Positions 8,044 to 16,230 of a stretch of DNA of 27,032 bases are shown here, piece after piece; the first letter of the stretch is position 1; each line of letters opens with the position of its first letter. The stretch covers positions 1-27,032 of the forward strand of contig DAOKYY010000044.1 in the NCBI GenBank assembly GCA_035325905.1. The letters run 5' to 3'. The notes beneath the pieces were generated by a model, which was not told the origin of the DNA, searched no databases, and saw nothing but the letters and a program-made list of their open reading frames with translations. The position numbers were made by a program, and so were the translations under genes. Source of the stretch: DYGX01 sp035325905. Lineage in GTDB: Bacteria; Chloroflexota; Anaerolineae; Aggregatilineales; Aggregatilineaceae.

Positions 8044-10263
8044 TTACGGCGCGTTGTAGACGCGGTAGCTGATCCAGATCTGATCGCCCGCGCGGTTGTC
8101 GATGCGCATGACGGCGCGCCGGCCCTCGGCGGTGTAGACGCCCAGCACCACGCCCGCGTTGACCTGGCTGCTGTCCAGCCCGGTCGAGTTGTTGACCACG
8201 CTCGGCGAAAGCTGGTCGTAGTGCACGTCCTGGTAGGCGACGCCGCCCAGCAGCCCGATCTGGGCGCCGTTGATGACGCTCAGGCTGGCGCCGTCCCAGC
8301 GGATGTCGTTCACCCCGCCGAAGAGGTCCCATTCCTGCCCGGAGTTCAGCTGGATGTTGTTCTGCTGCGTCAGGAACGGGTAATCGGCGCGGTAGGTCAC
8401 GTTGTACTGGTTGTTCTGCTCGTTGAACTCGGCCACGGTGTTGTTCAGGTCCGCGATGATCGCGACCTGCGCGACGCCCGTGCCCGGTAGCGTGGCGCTC
8501 AGCTGGGCTTGTTTGGCCTCGCCAGGCGCCAGGCTGTCCACGAAGGCCGACGTGTAGACGCCGCCCGGCTGGAAGGTCGCCGCGATCGCGAACTGGCCCG
8601 CCGCCGCGCCGCCCGCGTTGCGCACCGTCACGGTCGCGCTGAACGGCTGGTTCGGCACCGGCTGCGCCGGGCTGAGCACGACGCTCTCGATCACGATGTC
8701 CGGCTGGTTCGGGGCGGCGGTCGCCGCGGGCGTCGGGCTGGCCGGGATCGGCACGAACTGGACCGTGGTCAGGTTGCCGGTTACGCGGACATACTCGGTA
8801 TTGACCCAGCCGGAGCCGGTCGGAATCTGGACCAGCAGCCAGGTGTAGTCGGCGTTGGCGCCCAGGACGCGCAGCACGTCGCCCTGGCTGACCTGCGCCA
8901 CGCGGTCGTAGTTGAAGCCCGGCCCGCTGCGGACGTTGAGCGCGGTCGCCGTGACCTCGGCCCACACGCCTTCGAGCGTGGCGCTGGGCAGCGGCGTGAT
9001 GGTCGGCGGCCCCGGCGTGGGCGTCGGGATGTTCACTACCGGCTGGCCGGTCTCGTCGAGCACCAGTTCCTCACGGTCGTCAAAGCGCGCCAGCACCACC
9101 GGCCCGCCATACGGCCCCAGCTCGTAGACCGTCGCCACACGCACCAGGTCGCCGTTGGAGAACTCTACCGGGTGGAACGGCCCCTGCACCAGCGCGACCG
9201 GGTTGCCGTTTAGCAGGCCGTCGCGGATTTCGGAGGGCGAAGCGCCGAAGTTGATCACGGTCGAGCGCAGGTACCAGATCGCGTCGTATCCGGCGACCGC
9301 CAGCCCGCTCGGCAGCGCGTTGAACGCCAGCGAGTAATCGCGCAGGAAAATCTGCGACGCGCGCGAGCCGTAGCTATAGACCCAGTTGTTCATGCCCAGC
9401 ACGCCGTTGACCAGATCGCGCGGGAAGACCTGGGCGCGGGCCGCCTCGTCGGCGTGGCGATAGACAAAGCGCCCCTCCCAGCCCTCGTCGCGCAGCTGGC
9501 GCAGCAGGCTGGCGGCGTCTTCCATCGGCCCCCACATCACCACGACATCCGGCTCCAGGCTCGCCAGGCGGACCGCGTGCTCGTCCAGCCGGTCGTTATC
9601 GGGCTGCTGGACCTTATCGACCGGCGTGATGCCCCGGTCCGAGAGCGCGGCCTCGAAGGAGGCCAGCGCCGCCGTCGAGGCGATGTCCGTCTGGACCAGC
9701 GCGAAGGATTCGACGGCCAGGTCCTCGACCAGCACCGTAACCATCGCCCAGTTATAGACGTATTCGGGCGCGCGGATGCGGAAAATCCAGTTGGTGTCGT
9801 CGTCCTCGGTCAGGCGGTCGGCGGTGACGGCGGTCAGCACCGGCAGCCCGGTCTCGACCAGGGCGTCGATATTGTCCGGCGAGAGGACCGCCTCATCGTC
9901 CGGGCCGAGCAGGGCGACCAGGCCCTCGCGCTCGGTCAGTTTGCCGAGGTCGCTGCCAAGCGATCCTTCGGTCGCCGCGTCGGGCAGCGTGATCAGCTCG
10001 AACAGATACGTAGTGCCGTCCTGCCCGGCGAATCCGCCCGCGCCGTTGATCTGGTCAATCGCCAGGCGCGCGCCGTTGCCGGCTTCGCCGGTCGGGTCGC
10101 CGAGGTACCCGATGCGCAAGATCGTCGGACCCCCCTGGGCTGCCGGAGCGGCCAGCGCGAGCGGGGCCACCAGCGCCGCGATCACGAGCGCGACCGCCGC
10201 GATCAGGCCCACGCGCCACTGGCGCCGGGGGCCGCCCGCACCAGAAATTCTCTGCTCTCTCAT
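8044..10263 (-). CDS. Secreted branched-chain amino-acid type binding protein with SH3 and CARDB domains
   Basis: The chosen start gives 739 residues beginning MREQRISG. A longer open frame extends 89 residues upstream, but AAGGAGG lies directly before this ATG and the upstream part is low-complexity. A signal/anchor segment covers about 15-42 and ends in LALAAPAAQG. A type 1 periplasmic-binding fold (Leu/Ile/Val-binding or receptor-family-like) follows at about 45-390. A proline/threonine linker leads to a bacterial SH3 domain at about 430-495 (TALNVRSGPG motif), then a second linker, then a CARDB domain at about 525-625, and a C-terminal segment of about 110 residues I do not recognise. No ABC permease or ATPase gene is adjacent. 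It may be an orphan solute receptor attached to the wall or matrix rather than a transport component; the ligand is unknown. Confidence 0.9.
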   Translation of the reverse strand: MREQRISGAGGPRRQWRVGLIAAVALVIAALVAPLALAAPAAQGGPTILRIGYLGDPTGEAGNGARLAIDQINGAGGFAGQDGTTYLFELITLPDAATEGSLGSDLGKLTEREGLVALLGPDDEAVLSPDNIDALVETGLPVLTAVTADRLTEDDDTNWIFRIRAPEYVYNWAMVTVLVEDLAVESFALVQTDIASTAALASFEAALSDRGITPVDKVQQPDNDRLDEHAVRLASLEPDVVVMWGPMEDAASLLRQLRDEGWEGRFVYRHADEAARAQVFPRDLVNGVLGMNNWVYSYGSRASQIFLRDYSLAFNALPSGLAVAGYDAIWYLRSTVINFGASPSEIRDGLLNGNPVALVQGPFHPVEFSNGDLVRVATVYELGPYGGPVVLARFDDREELVLDETGQPVVNIPTPTPGPPTITPLPSATLEGVWAEVTATALNVRSGPGFNYDRVAQVSQGDVLRVLGANADYTWLLVQIPTGSGWVNTEYVRVTGNLTTVQFVPIPASPTPAATAAPNQPDIVIESVVLSPAQPVPNQPFSATVTVRNAGGAAAGQFAIAATFQPGGVYTSAFVDSLAPGEAKQAQLSATLPGTGVAQVAIIADLNNTVAEFNEQNNQYNVTYRADYPFLTQQNNIQLNSGQEWDLFGGVNDIRWDGASLSVINGAQIGLLGGVAYQDVHYDQLSPSVVNNSTGLDSSQVNAGVVLGVYTAEGRRAVMRIDNRAGDQIWISYRVYNAP

Positions 10264-10467
10264 CCAAGCCTCCTTCATTGGTCGATGCGCGTCATGATGC
10301 CTTGTCGTCACTCTTGTCACGGCTGACGGTGGCGCCGCCGGTACCGGTGGTGCGGTTGGCACTGCTGTTGTCGTGTTGGTTCCCCGGCGCGATCGGGTTC
10401 CTGCGCGGGGATGCTGGCGGCGAGCGGTGCGCGACGCGACGCCACGCGGGCGCCGCGCCCTACTTGT

Positions 10468-10496
10468 GTTGTACACCAAACCCCACACGCTGACAA
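10468..10496 (-). promoter_or_regulatory. Candidate promoter of the SH3/CARDB binding protein
   Basis: On the minus strand, TTGTCA (10491-10496, five of six matches to consensus) is separated by exactly 17 bp from TACAAC (10468-10473, four of six). Transcription would start near 10460, about 200 nt before the chosen ATG. This supports treating the upstream 89-codon extension as untranslated leader. Confidence 0.55.
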
Positions 10497-10578
10497 TTCT
10501 CGTTCCGCCCGGCGGACGCCGCCGCCCCACGTGAACGCAACCCCAACGGGATCAGAACGGCGCTTCAACCGGCGCGAC

Positions 10579-10607
10579 TTGTGCCGCCCGGCGATCGGTG
10601 CGAGAAT
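10579..10607 (+). promoter_or_regulatory. Weak promoter candidate for the BON-like gene
   Basis: TTGTGC (10579-10584) and GAGAAT (10602-10607) are separated by 17 bp. Each matches consensus only partly, so the call rests mainly on spacing and position about 70 nt upstream of the start codon. Confidence 0.3.
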
Positions 10608-10675
10608 CAGGGCAACCCGCCGGGGGCCTGTTGGGCGACCGTCCCCGCATATTCTCGCCGGAGAAGGGGTCAGGT

Positions 10676-10909
10676 ATGCGCTATCGACGCGAGGCGCTGC
10701 GTCACATGATCCTCCGCGCGCTGCAACGCAACACCTTCACCGCGCGCGAGCCAATCGACGTTGTGATCGCCGGCGGCGCGGTCTGGCTGCGCGGCACTGT
10801 CAGCCACGAAGACCTGATCCCCGAAGCGGTCGCCACCGTCGAGGCGGTCGCGCCGTACCTCTACGTCTACAGCCGCCTGCGCGTGCGCCGCTCCCCGGTC
10901 AGCGCCTGA
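10676..10909 (+). CDS. Small BON-domain-like protein
   Basis: A 77-residue protein. The ATG at 10676 is chosen because GAGAAGGGG lies just upstream; the same frame also opens at a GTG 78 nt earlier without a clear ribosome site. Residues about 7-70 follow the BON pattern: an alpha-helix with ILRALQRN, then a beta strand IDVVIAGGAVWLRGTV, then a helix EAVATVEAVAPYLYVYSRLRV. BON domains occur in osmotically induced and envelope proteins and are thought to bind phospholipid or other ligands. No signal peptide or membrane segment is visible, so the protein appears cytosolic. It is very basic at both ends. It converges with the VTT gene 30 nt away with no obvious terminator between them. The assignment rests on pattern only. 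Confidence 0.7.
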   Translation: MRYRREALRHMILRALQRNTFTAREPIDVVIAGGAVWLRGTVSHEDLIPEAVATVEAVAPYLYVYSRLRVRRSPVSA

Positions 10910-10939
10910 CTTTTCGTCCCGACTGCTCACCCGCCCGTC

Positions 10940-11707
10940 TCAATCCGCCGCGCTGATGCGCTCGATCTCCCCGGTGGCCTTCCCTGAGCGCGGACCTCCG
11001 GCTCGCTTCTGGCTGGCGCGCGCTGATTCGATCTGGTAGGCGATCAGCAGGATGAACAGCGCGACGAAGATCGCGGTCAGGTCGAAGTTGATGTTGCTCG
11101 ACAGCAGGTCGGCGGCGGTGTCCGCCGCGAAGCGGAAGATCAGCGCGACCACGACGTTCTGCGCGATCTTGCCGGTGATCATTGGCGCGATCATCTTGGT
11201 CCAGGGATAGCGGATCAGCGAGAGTGGCACAATGATCGCCATATCCGGGATCGGCGTGGCCGACGCCAGCCACACGAACAGCGGAATCAGGCGCGGATGG
11301 CGCTCGATGCCGCGCTTCATCCAGCGTAAGATCGCGCTGTCCGAGAGACGATCAATGTGCGAGGCCAGGGTGTGGGCTACGGCGTAGGACGCGGTCTCGC
11401 CGATCCCGCCGCCCAGCCCGGTCGCCGCGCCGATGGCGGCCACTTCCCACAGGCTGTCGGCGTAGATCACCAGCGTAAACATTGGCAGGTTGTAGGGGAT
11501 GATGATCACCAGCGTCATGTTCGACAGCAGCGCCAGAATGAACATGCCGATCTTGCCGTAGCTGGCAAGCCGGTCCATCAGGCGCATCACCGAGCCGGAA
11601 ACGCCGTCGAAGACATTCAGCTGGTTGAGCAGCGCCATCCCGCCGAGCACCACGACGGAGATGATCAGGTATTTGACCGCGATGCGGTTGGCGAGCAGTT
11701 GTCTCAA
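10940..11707 (-). CDS. VTT-domain (DedA/SNARE-associated-like) membrane protein
   Basis: A 255-residue membrane protein if started at the TTG at 11707, which overlaps the TGA stop of the phospholipase gene in the form TTGA; a second TTG lies one codon earlier. A GGAAGG site lies upstream. The frame stays open to 11959, but that part overlaps the phospholipase coding region and reads as basic junk. Hydrophobic segments fall at about 9-30, 48-70, 75-105, 140-165, 175-195 and 210-230. The GGGIGETASYAVAH and SATPIPDMAIIVPLSLIRYP segments resemble the conserved re-entrant motifs of VTT/DedA proteins, several of which are lipid transporters or scramblases. Coupling to a phospholipase D-like enzyme supports a membrane-lipid role, but substrate and direction are unknown. 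The C-terminus is cytoplasmic-looking and basic. Confidence 0.82.
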   Translation of the reverse strand: MRQLLANRIAVKYLIISVVVLGGMALLNQLNVFDGVSGSVMRLMDRLASYGKIGMFILALLSNMTLVIIIPYNLPMFTLVIYADSLWEVAAIGAATGLGGGIGETASYAVAHTLASHIDRLSDSAILRWMKRGIERHPRLIPLFVWLASATPIPDMAIIVPLSLIRYPWTKMIAPMITGKIAQNVVVALIFRFAADTAADLLSSNINFDLTAIFVALFILLIAYQIESARASQKRAGGPRSGKATGEIERISAAD

Positions 11708-12992
11708 CAATAGCGTGCCTTCCAGTCCGCGTCGCGGATCAGGCGGCGTGTCCACCAGCGGAAGAAGTGGTAGAGAACGGTATAGAGCGGCCGCCCCGCG
11801 ACGAAACGCGGCGCGGGCAGCGGCGCGGCCTGGGCGAGGTCGCGGGCGATCAACGCCTGGAGCTGGGCGATCAGATCGGGGCTGCTGGAAAAGACGTTCA
11901 GCTCCTTTTGGGTCAGCCCCTCCAACTCGATCATATTCAACGACCCGAACGATGCCCACTGGTCATCGACCAGGATCAGCTTGGCGTGGGTCATTCCGCC
12001 GCAGCCGCGAAAGCCCCAGACCGTCACGTGCGGGTGATCGAGCCGCCGCCGCAGCACGCGCACCCAGCGGCGATAGAGCAGCTTGTTGCTGCGACCGGGC
12101 AAGATCAGCGTGACGCGCACGCCGCGCTCGGCGGCAGCGCGCAACGCCCGCTCGATGTGGTCGCCGAGCAGGTACGGCGACTCGATCACGATCGTGCGCT
12201 GCGCCCGCCCGATCATGCGCAGAATCTCCTCGAAGATGCTGTAGCGCCCGGCGCACTGGTTGAGCGCGAAATCTGCGCCGGGGCAGGGCGTCGCCAGCGG
12301 CNNNNNNNNNNNNNNNNNNNNNNNNNNNNNNNNNNNNNNNNNNNNNNNNNNNNNNNNNNNNNNNNNNNNNNNNNNNNNNNNNNNNNNNNNNNNNNNNNNN
12401 NCCCGGCGCACTGGTTGAGCGCGAAATCTGCGCCGGGGCAGGGCGTCGCCAGCGGCGCGGTGCGCCCGTCCCAGGTGGTGCGGAAATCGTGCGCCAGCGT
12501 CGCGGCCAGCGGCCCCTCGATCTTCACCATAAAATCGTGCCAGCCGTAGTTATGGTCCGAGATGTTGATCCCGCCGACGAAGGCGATCCGGTCGTCGAGC
12601 ACGACCATTTTCTTGTGGTCGCGGTAGAGCAGGTAGCGCCCCAACGCGCCGGGCGGGGCGGTGCGCTTGACGCCGGCGCCCTGCGCGCGCAGCCGGTCGA
12701 ACAGGGCGTGGGTGCGCGCCCGCTCGGCGGCGACCTCGCCCTGGCGGTGGATCAGCACCGGCCACACGTCGCTGAGGATCACGTCGCTGTAGGCGTCGAC
12801 CATCAGGCGCACGTCCGCGCCGCGCGCGGCCTGCTGCGCCAGCATGTCCGCGAACGCCTGGCCGGTCGCGTCGCCCTCGAAGGTCATGAACTGGGCGTAG
12901 AGGCGGGCGTGATCGCCTTGCAGCGTGCGCGCCAGCTCGTCCATGAACGCGCCCGCCCCGGCGAGCAGCGTGAAGCGGTTGGTCACAAGCAT
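11704..12992 (-). CDS. Phospholipase D / cardiolipin synthase-like protein, split by an assembly gap
   Basis: A PLD-superfamily enzyme whose coding sequence contains a 100-N gap. When the exact 55-bp duplication flanking the gap is collapsed, 155 nt are removed and the frame is continuous, giving an intact 377-residue protein. It has two HKD motifs: H126/K128/D133 in HKKMVVLD and H284/K286/D291 in HAKLILVD, each followed by the usual G-S/G-G-x-N. Two HKD motifs in one chain are typical of bacterial cardiolipin synthases and related phosphatidyltransferases. Unlike ClsA, no N-terminal membrane segments are seen, so it is closer to the ClsB/ClsC-like soluble type. The start ATG at 12992 has AAGGAAG before it and leaves 31 nt to the preceding glycosyltransferase gene. 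The VTT gene overlaps its stop codon. Lipid synthesis rather than nuclease activity is favoured by context only. Confidence 0.88.
12247..12456. other. Scaffold gap with duplicated 55-bp contig ends
   Basis: Positions 12302-12401 are exactly 100 N. Positions 12247-12301 and 12402-12456 are identical 55-bp sequences. This is the pattern left when two contigs that overlap by the assembler word length are joined by a default-size gap. It is an artefact and not a biological direct repeat. Confidence 0.95.
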
Positions 12993-13023
12993 CTTCCTTG
13001 TCGAAGCGGAACCGGCGTGCGTG

Positions 13024-15081
13024 CTAGGGGCTGCGCCAGCGGTAGAGTGTGTAGATCGCCTCGCCGCCGCTGCCGCCCTGCCACTCGACGACAAGCTGCG
13101 CCGCGACGAACCTCTCCCAGGCGTCCCAGTCGGCGGGCGTGTAGAGCGCGTTGCCCTCGCGCTCGAAGCGCGCGCCGAAGTCGTAGACCAGCAGCCGGTC
13201 GGCCCCGGCGCGCCACGCGGCGGCGATCGCCGCCGGGCTGCCGTCGCCCACGGTGCGCCGCGCCGTGTACCAGCCGTCCATCAACGAATCGGGCAGGCAC
13301 ACCACGCGGTCCCCGTCGCAGTACAGGCTGCGCGGCTCCCACAAGAAGCGCACGCGAGATCCATCCGGCAGCGCGTTGGCCTGGCGCATGGCTTCCATGT
13401 GCCAGCCGAGCGCGTGATCCAGGTACGCGTCCCGATACCCCTCCTCGCCGGAGTAGTAGCGGTCCAGCCCGCTGCGCAGCGCCTCGCGAGCCGCGCTCAG
13501 CAGGCCGAGCGCCAGCGTCAGCGTGAGCATCGCGCGCAGGACGAAGCCCAGATTCAGCGGCTTCTCCGGCAGGCGGCGCATCCCTTCCAGCGCCAGCGCG
13601 CCGGTCAGCGCCAGCGGCGGAAAGACGTACAGAATCAGGCGCGTCTGCCGGTTGCCATACGAGCCGACCGCCGACGAGACGATCCACGCCGCCAGGATGA
13701 CGCCCGCGACCACCAGCGCGCGCTCGATCGCCCCGCGCTCCGGCGCGCCCAGCCGCCGCCAGACCAGCGCGACCAGCGGCGTCAGAATCAGGAACCAGGG
13801 GCCGGGATCCGTTCCGTAGCTGCCCTGGTCCTCGGAGCCGAAGATCGTCGCGACCAGCGGCATGACCGGGATCTGCCACGCGCCCGACGAGTAGATCAGG
13901 CCGGAGCGCGGCTGCGCGTACCAGCTCTGGCGGATGGCGCTCATCTCGCCGCCGTCGAAGAAGAACGGATAGACCGGGTTATCGTACCAGATCGCGTTGC
14001 GCGCCAGCCAGGGAAGCGCCAGCAGCGCCGCCGTCGCGCCGTAGATCGCGGCGTGCGCGGCCAGCGTGCGGACCCCGTCGCGCCGCGACAGCCAGACCAC
14101 CAGCGCGCCGAGCGCCGCCGCCAGCCAGATCGTGGTGTATTTGCAGCCCATCGCCAGCCCGGCCAGCGCGCCGATGAGCGCCAGCCAGCGCCGGTCGCGC
14201 CGCCCGGTCGCGTCCCACCGCTCGGCGGCGGCCAGCGCGCCCATGCCGAGCGCCATCGGCAGCAGGTCGGCGTAGGCGACGGACAGCTCGCTCCAGATGC
14301 TGAACGCGCCGAGCAGCAGGCTGGCCGCGACCCACCCGGCCACGCGCCCGCCAATCCGCGCCGCCATCCCGCCGGTCATCAGCAGGGCCAGCGCGCCCAT
14401 CCAGAAATGCAGCGGGCCGCCGCCAGTCAGCCGCCCGGTCAGCGCGATCTGCGCGGCGTAGAGCGTCTCGACCAGCTGCGGAAAGCCGAGGAAATGGTTG
14501 TGCGGCGCGGCGTAAAACCGCCCCTCGGCGACATACTGCTGCGGCCCGGCGAGGTGGTAGGTCAGCACATCCCAGCGGGCCGGGGGCAGCGTCGCCAGGA
14601 CGAGCGCCAGCGCCAGCAAGATGACCGCAATCCACGCCAGCGCGCGCTCCCACCCGGCGCGCGGCAGCCCGGCGCGGAGCCACGCCCGCGCTTCCGCCAG
14701 CCAGGCCAGCAGATCGCGCCGCGCCCAGACGCCCGCCAGCGCGATCGCCAGCCCGACGCTCAGCGCATTGAGCGCCAACATTCCCACTGCCGCCAGGACC
14801 AGCGACAGCGCGCCGAGGCCGAGCATCCCGGCCAGCGCCAGGCGCTCCGGGGCGCTCAGCGCCGCCAGGTCGAACGGGCGCAGCAGCCGGCGGCCCACCC
14901 CCGCCGCGAGCGCCGCCAGCGCCGCCGTGACAGCCAGATCAAGGAGCGCGCCGCCCAGCGCCTCGGCCAGCGCGGGCGTCAGGGGCTTGTGCACCCAGTA
15001 ATACAGCCCCAGGATCAGCGCCATCCACAGCACAGCGCCGATCAGACCGGCGTGCGCGCGCGCGGTGCGTGTGCGCGGCAT
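13024..15081 (-). CDS. GT-C fold (GT39/ArnT-like) integral-membrane glycosyltransferase
   Basis: A 685-residue membrane protein with more than ten hydrophobic segments spread over the first 510 residues or so, then a soluble C-terminal region of about 170 residues. After two or three N-terminal segments comes a loop with WDVLTYHLAGPQQYVAEG, whose acidic residue and YH fit the first extracytoplasmic loop of GT-C transferases. These use a polyprenyl- or dolichyl-phosphate sugar donor and act at the outer face of the membrane. The acceptor (lipid, glycan or protein) is not indicated. The ATG is 3 nt after the purC stop with no strong Shine-Dalgarno, which suggests translational coupling. A phospholipase D-like gene follows 31 nt downstream. 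Family level is fairly safe; exact GT family is not. Confidence 0.85.
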   Translation of the reverse strand: MPRTRTARAHAGLIGAVLWMALILGLYYWVHKPLTPALAEALGGALLDLAVTAALAALAAGVGRRLLRPFDLAALSAPERLALAGMLGLGALSLVLAAVGMLALNALSVGLAIALAGVWARRDLLAWLAEARAWLRAGLPRAGWERALAWIAVILLALALVLATLPPARWDVLTYHLAGPQQYVAEGRFYAAPHNHFLGFPQLVETLYAAQIALTGRLTGGGPLHFWMGALALLMTGGMAARIGGRVAGWVAASLLLGAFSIWSELSVAYADLLPMALGMGALAAAERWDATGRRDRRWLALIGALAGLAMGCKYTTIWLAAALGALVVWLSRRDGVRTLAAHAAIYGATAALLALPWLARNAIWYDNPVYPFFFDGGEMSAIRQSWYAQPRSGLIYSSGAWQIPVMPLVATIFGSEDQGSYGTDPGPWFLILTPLVALVWRRLGAPERGAIERALVVAGVILAAWIVSSAVGSYGNRQTRLILYVFPPLALTGALALEGMRRLPEKPLNLGFVLRAMLTLTLALGLLSAAREALRSGLDRYYSGEEGYRDAYLDHALGWHMEAMRQANALPDGSRVRFLWEPRSLYCDGDRVVCLPDSLMDGWYTARRTVGDGSPAAIAAAWRAGADRLLVYDFGARFEREGNALYTPADWDAWERFVAAQLVVEWQGGSGGEAIYTLYRWRSP

Positions 15082-15084
15082 AGC

Positions 15085-16056
15085 TCAGGCGAAAATTCCG
15101 GCGCGGCGCAGCGCGTCGAGCACGCGCGGCTGGGCGGGGTAGCTGGCCGGGTGAAACGCGCGCCCGGAAAGCTGCTCCCAGACCTGCTGGTAACGCTGGC
15201 TGACAGTCACGACCAGATCGTCGGGCAGCGGCGGCAGCGCGTCGCCCGCGCCGTAGCCCCGCGCCTGAACCCACAGCCGCACAAACTCGCGGTCCAGGCT
15301 TTCCGGCTCCTCACCGGCCTCGAAGCGCTCGTCGTAGGTGTCCACGCGCCAGAAGCGGCTGCTGTCCGGTGTGTGCAGCTCGTCGATCAGCACCAGGTCG
15401 CCGTGCAGGTCCAGGCCGAACTCGTACTTGCTATCGACCAGCAGGAGGTCGGCCAGCACGGAAAGCTGCCGCCCGCGCTGGAACAGCCGCAGCGCGATGT
15501 CCTGAATCCGATCCCACAGCGCCGGGGAGACGCCGAGGTCCAACACGTCCTGATACGTCAGCGGGCGGTCGTGCGCCTGGCCGAACGTCTTGGCGGCGGC
15601 TGTCACAATCGGGCGCGGCAGCTCCTGGTTTTTGCGCAGCCCCTCGGGAAACTCGCGCCCGTAGATCACGCGCGCCCCGGCCTGGTACTGCGCCCACAGG
15701 CTGGCGGGCGTGATCCCGCTGATAAACCCGCGCACGATGACCGCGACCGGCAGAGGCCGGGCGGAGAGCGCGATCGTGACGTTCGGATCGGGCACGTCGA
15801 TAACGTGGTTGGGGATGATGTCGGCGGTCTGCTCGAACCACCAGGCGGTCAGCTGGTTCAGAATCTGGCCCTGGTAGGGGACAAGCCCCACCTGCTGATC
15901 GAAGACGGTGAAGCGGTCGGTCGCAATCGCGATGCGGCGCCCGTCGGGCAGCGCGAAATTGTCGCGCACCTGGCCGCGCTCGGCGAGCAGGCCGGGCAGC
16001 GCGGCTTCGTCGAAAGCCAGCGGGATCACGGAACGGATGTCGGCGGGGGTCAGCAT
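15085..16056 (-). CDS. purC: Phosphoribosylaminoimidazole-succinocarboxamide synthase
   Basis: A 323-residue SAICAR synthase, which joins CAIR and aspartate using ATP in de novo purine synthesis. The best signatures are LVDSKYEFGLD, DELHTPDSSRFW and, near the N-terminus, GQVRDNF with ATDRFTVFDQ. The length matches the longer, yeast Ade1-like class (about 300 residues) rather than the 240-residue E. coli form. The ATG at 16056 is chosen because GAGGAG lies about 9 nt upstream; the longer frame to 16134 adds an alanine/glycine-rich stretch with no family similarity. It is the first gene of a four-gene run with the GT-C transferase, phospholipase D-like and VTT genes. No other pur gene is present. 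Confidence 0.95.
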   Translation of the reverse strand: MLTPADIRSVIPLAFDEAALPGLLAERGQVRDNFALPDGRRIAIATDRFTVFDQQVGLVPYQGQILNQLTAWWFEQTADIIPNHVIDVPDPNVTIALSARPLPVAVIVRGFISGITPASLWAQYQAGARVIYGREFPEGLRKNQELPRPIVTAAAKTFGQAHDRPLTYQDVLDLGVSPALWDRIQDIALRLFQRGRQLSVLADLLLVDSKYEFGLDLHGDLVLIDELHTPDSSRFWRVDTYDERFEAGEEPESLDREFVRLWVQARGYGAGDALPPLPDDLVVTVSQRYQQVWEQLSGRAFHPASYPAQPRVLDALRRAGIFA

Positions 16057-16132
16057 CGGGCCAGTCTCCTCGGCGGGCCGCGCCGCGCCGCCGCCAGATG
16101 AAGCGCGCGCCAGCCCATCACGTTGGCCCATC

Positions 16133-16161
16133 ACTATAGCCCCAAACGCGGGGAAGGAAAA
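16133..16161 (-). promoter_or_regulatory. Candidate promoter of the purC cluster
   Basis: TATAGT on the minus strand (16133-16138, five of six) has TTTTCC at a 17-bp spacing (16156-16161, three of six). Transcription would begin near 16126, about 70 nt before the purC ATG and after the SDR terminator. Confidence 0.5.
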
Positions 16162-16175
16162 ATCGGGCCGGGCGG

Positions 16176-16210
16176 AAACACAACCGGCGCCGCAGAGGCA
16201 GGCGCCGGTT
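16176..16210 (-). terminator. Intrinsic terminator after the SDR gene
   Basis: A perfect 10-bp stem (AACCGGCGCC at 16182-16191 paired with GGCGCCGGTT at 16201-16210, 9-nt loop) lies 20 nt after the SDR stop. On the minus strand it is followed by GTGTTTCC, a broken T-tract. It isolates the SDR gene from the purC cluster. Confidence 0.75.
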
Positions 16211-16230
16211 CACTCCCTCGCGCGCCGGGG

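Larger units (their letters stand above)
10264..10675. other. 412-bp divergent intergenic region
   Basis: The region separates the minus-strand binding protein from the plus-strand BON-like gene. It contains a promoter candidate for each. The part next to the binding-protein gene (about 10320-10440) is low-complexity, rich in GGTGG, GTTGG and CGCC motifs, and would form most of a leader of about 200 nt. I see no tRNA, no recognisable riboswitch and no supported extra gene. Confidence 0.6.

Noticed and set aside
10264..10530. 89-residue N-terminal extension of the SH3/CARDB binding protein
   Set aside because: Low-complexity, would bury the signal peptide, and the AAGGAGG site marks the ATG at 10263. 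A promoter candidate also lies within the extension.
10264..10675. tRNA or riboswitch in the divergent intergenic region
   Set aside because: No cloverleaf or known riboswitch core could be recognised by eye.
12247..12456. Biological direct repeat or insertion-site duplication
   Set aside because: The copies are exact, abut an N run of exactly 100, and merging them repairs the gene.
11704..13094. Two separate phospholipase fragments or a frameshifted pseudogene
   Set aside because: The break coincides with the N gap and the exact 55-bp duplication; the frame closes once the overlap is merged.
12925..16101. 1058-codon plus-strand open frame
   Set aside because: It lies antisense to the well-supported GT-C, purC and part of the PLD genes, is R/Q/A-rich and has no domain. 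Such frames arise from codon bias in GC-rich DNA.
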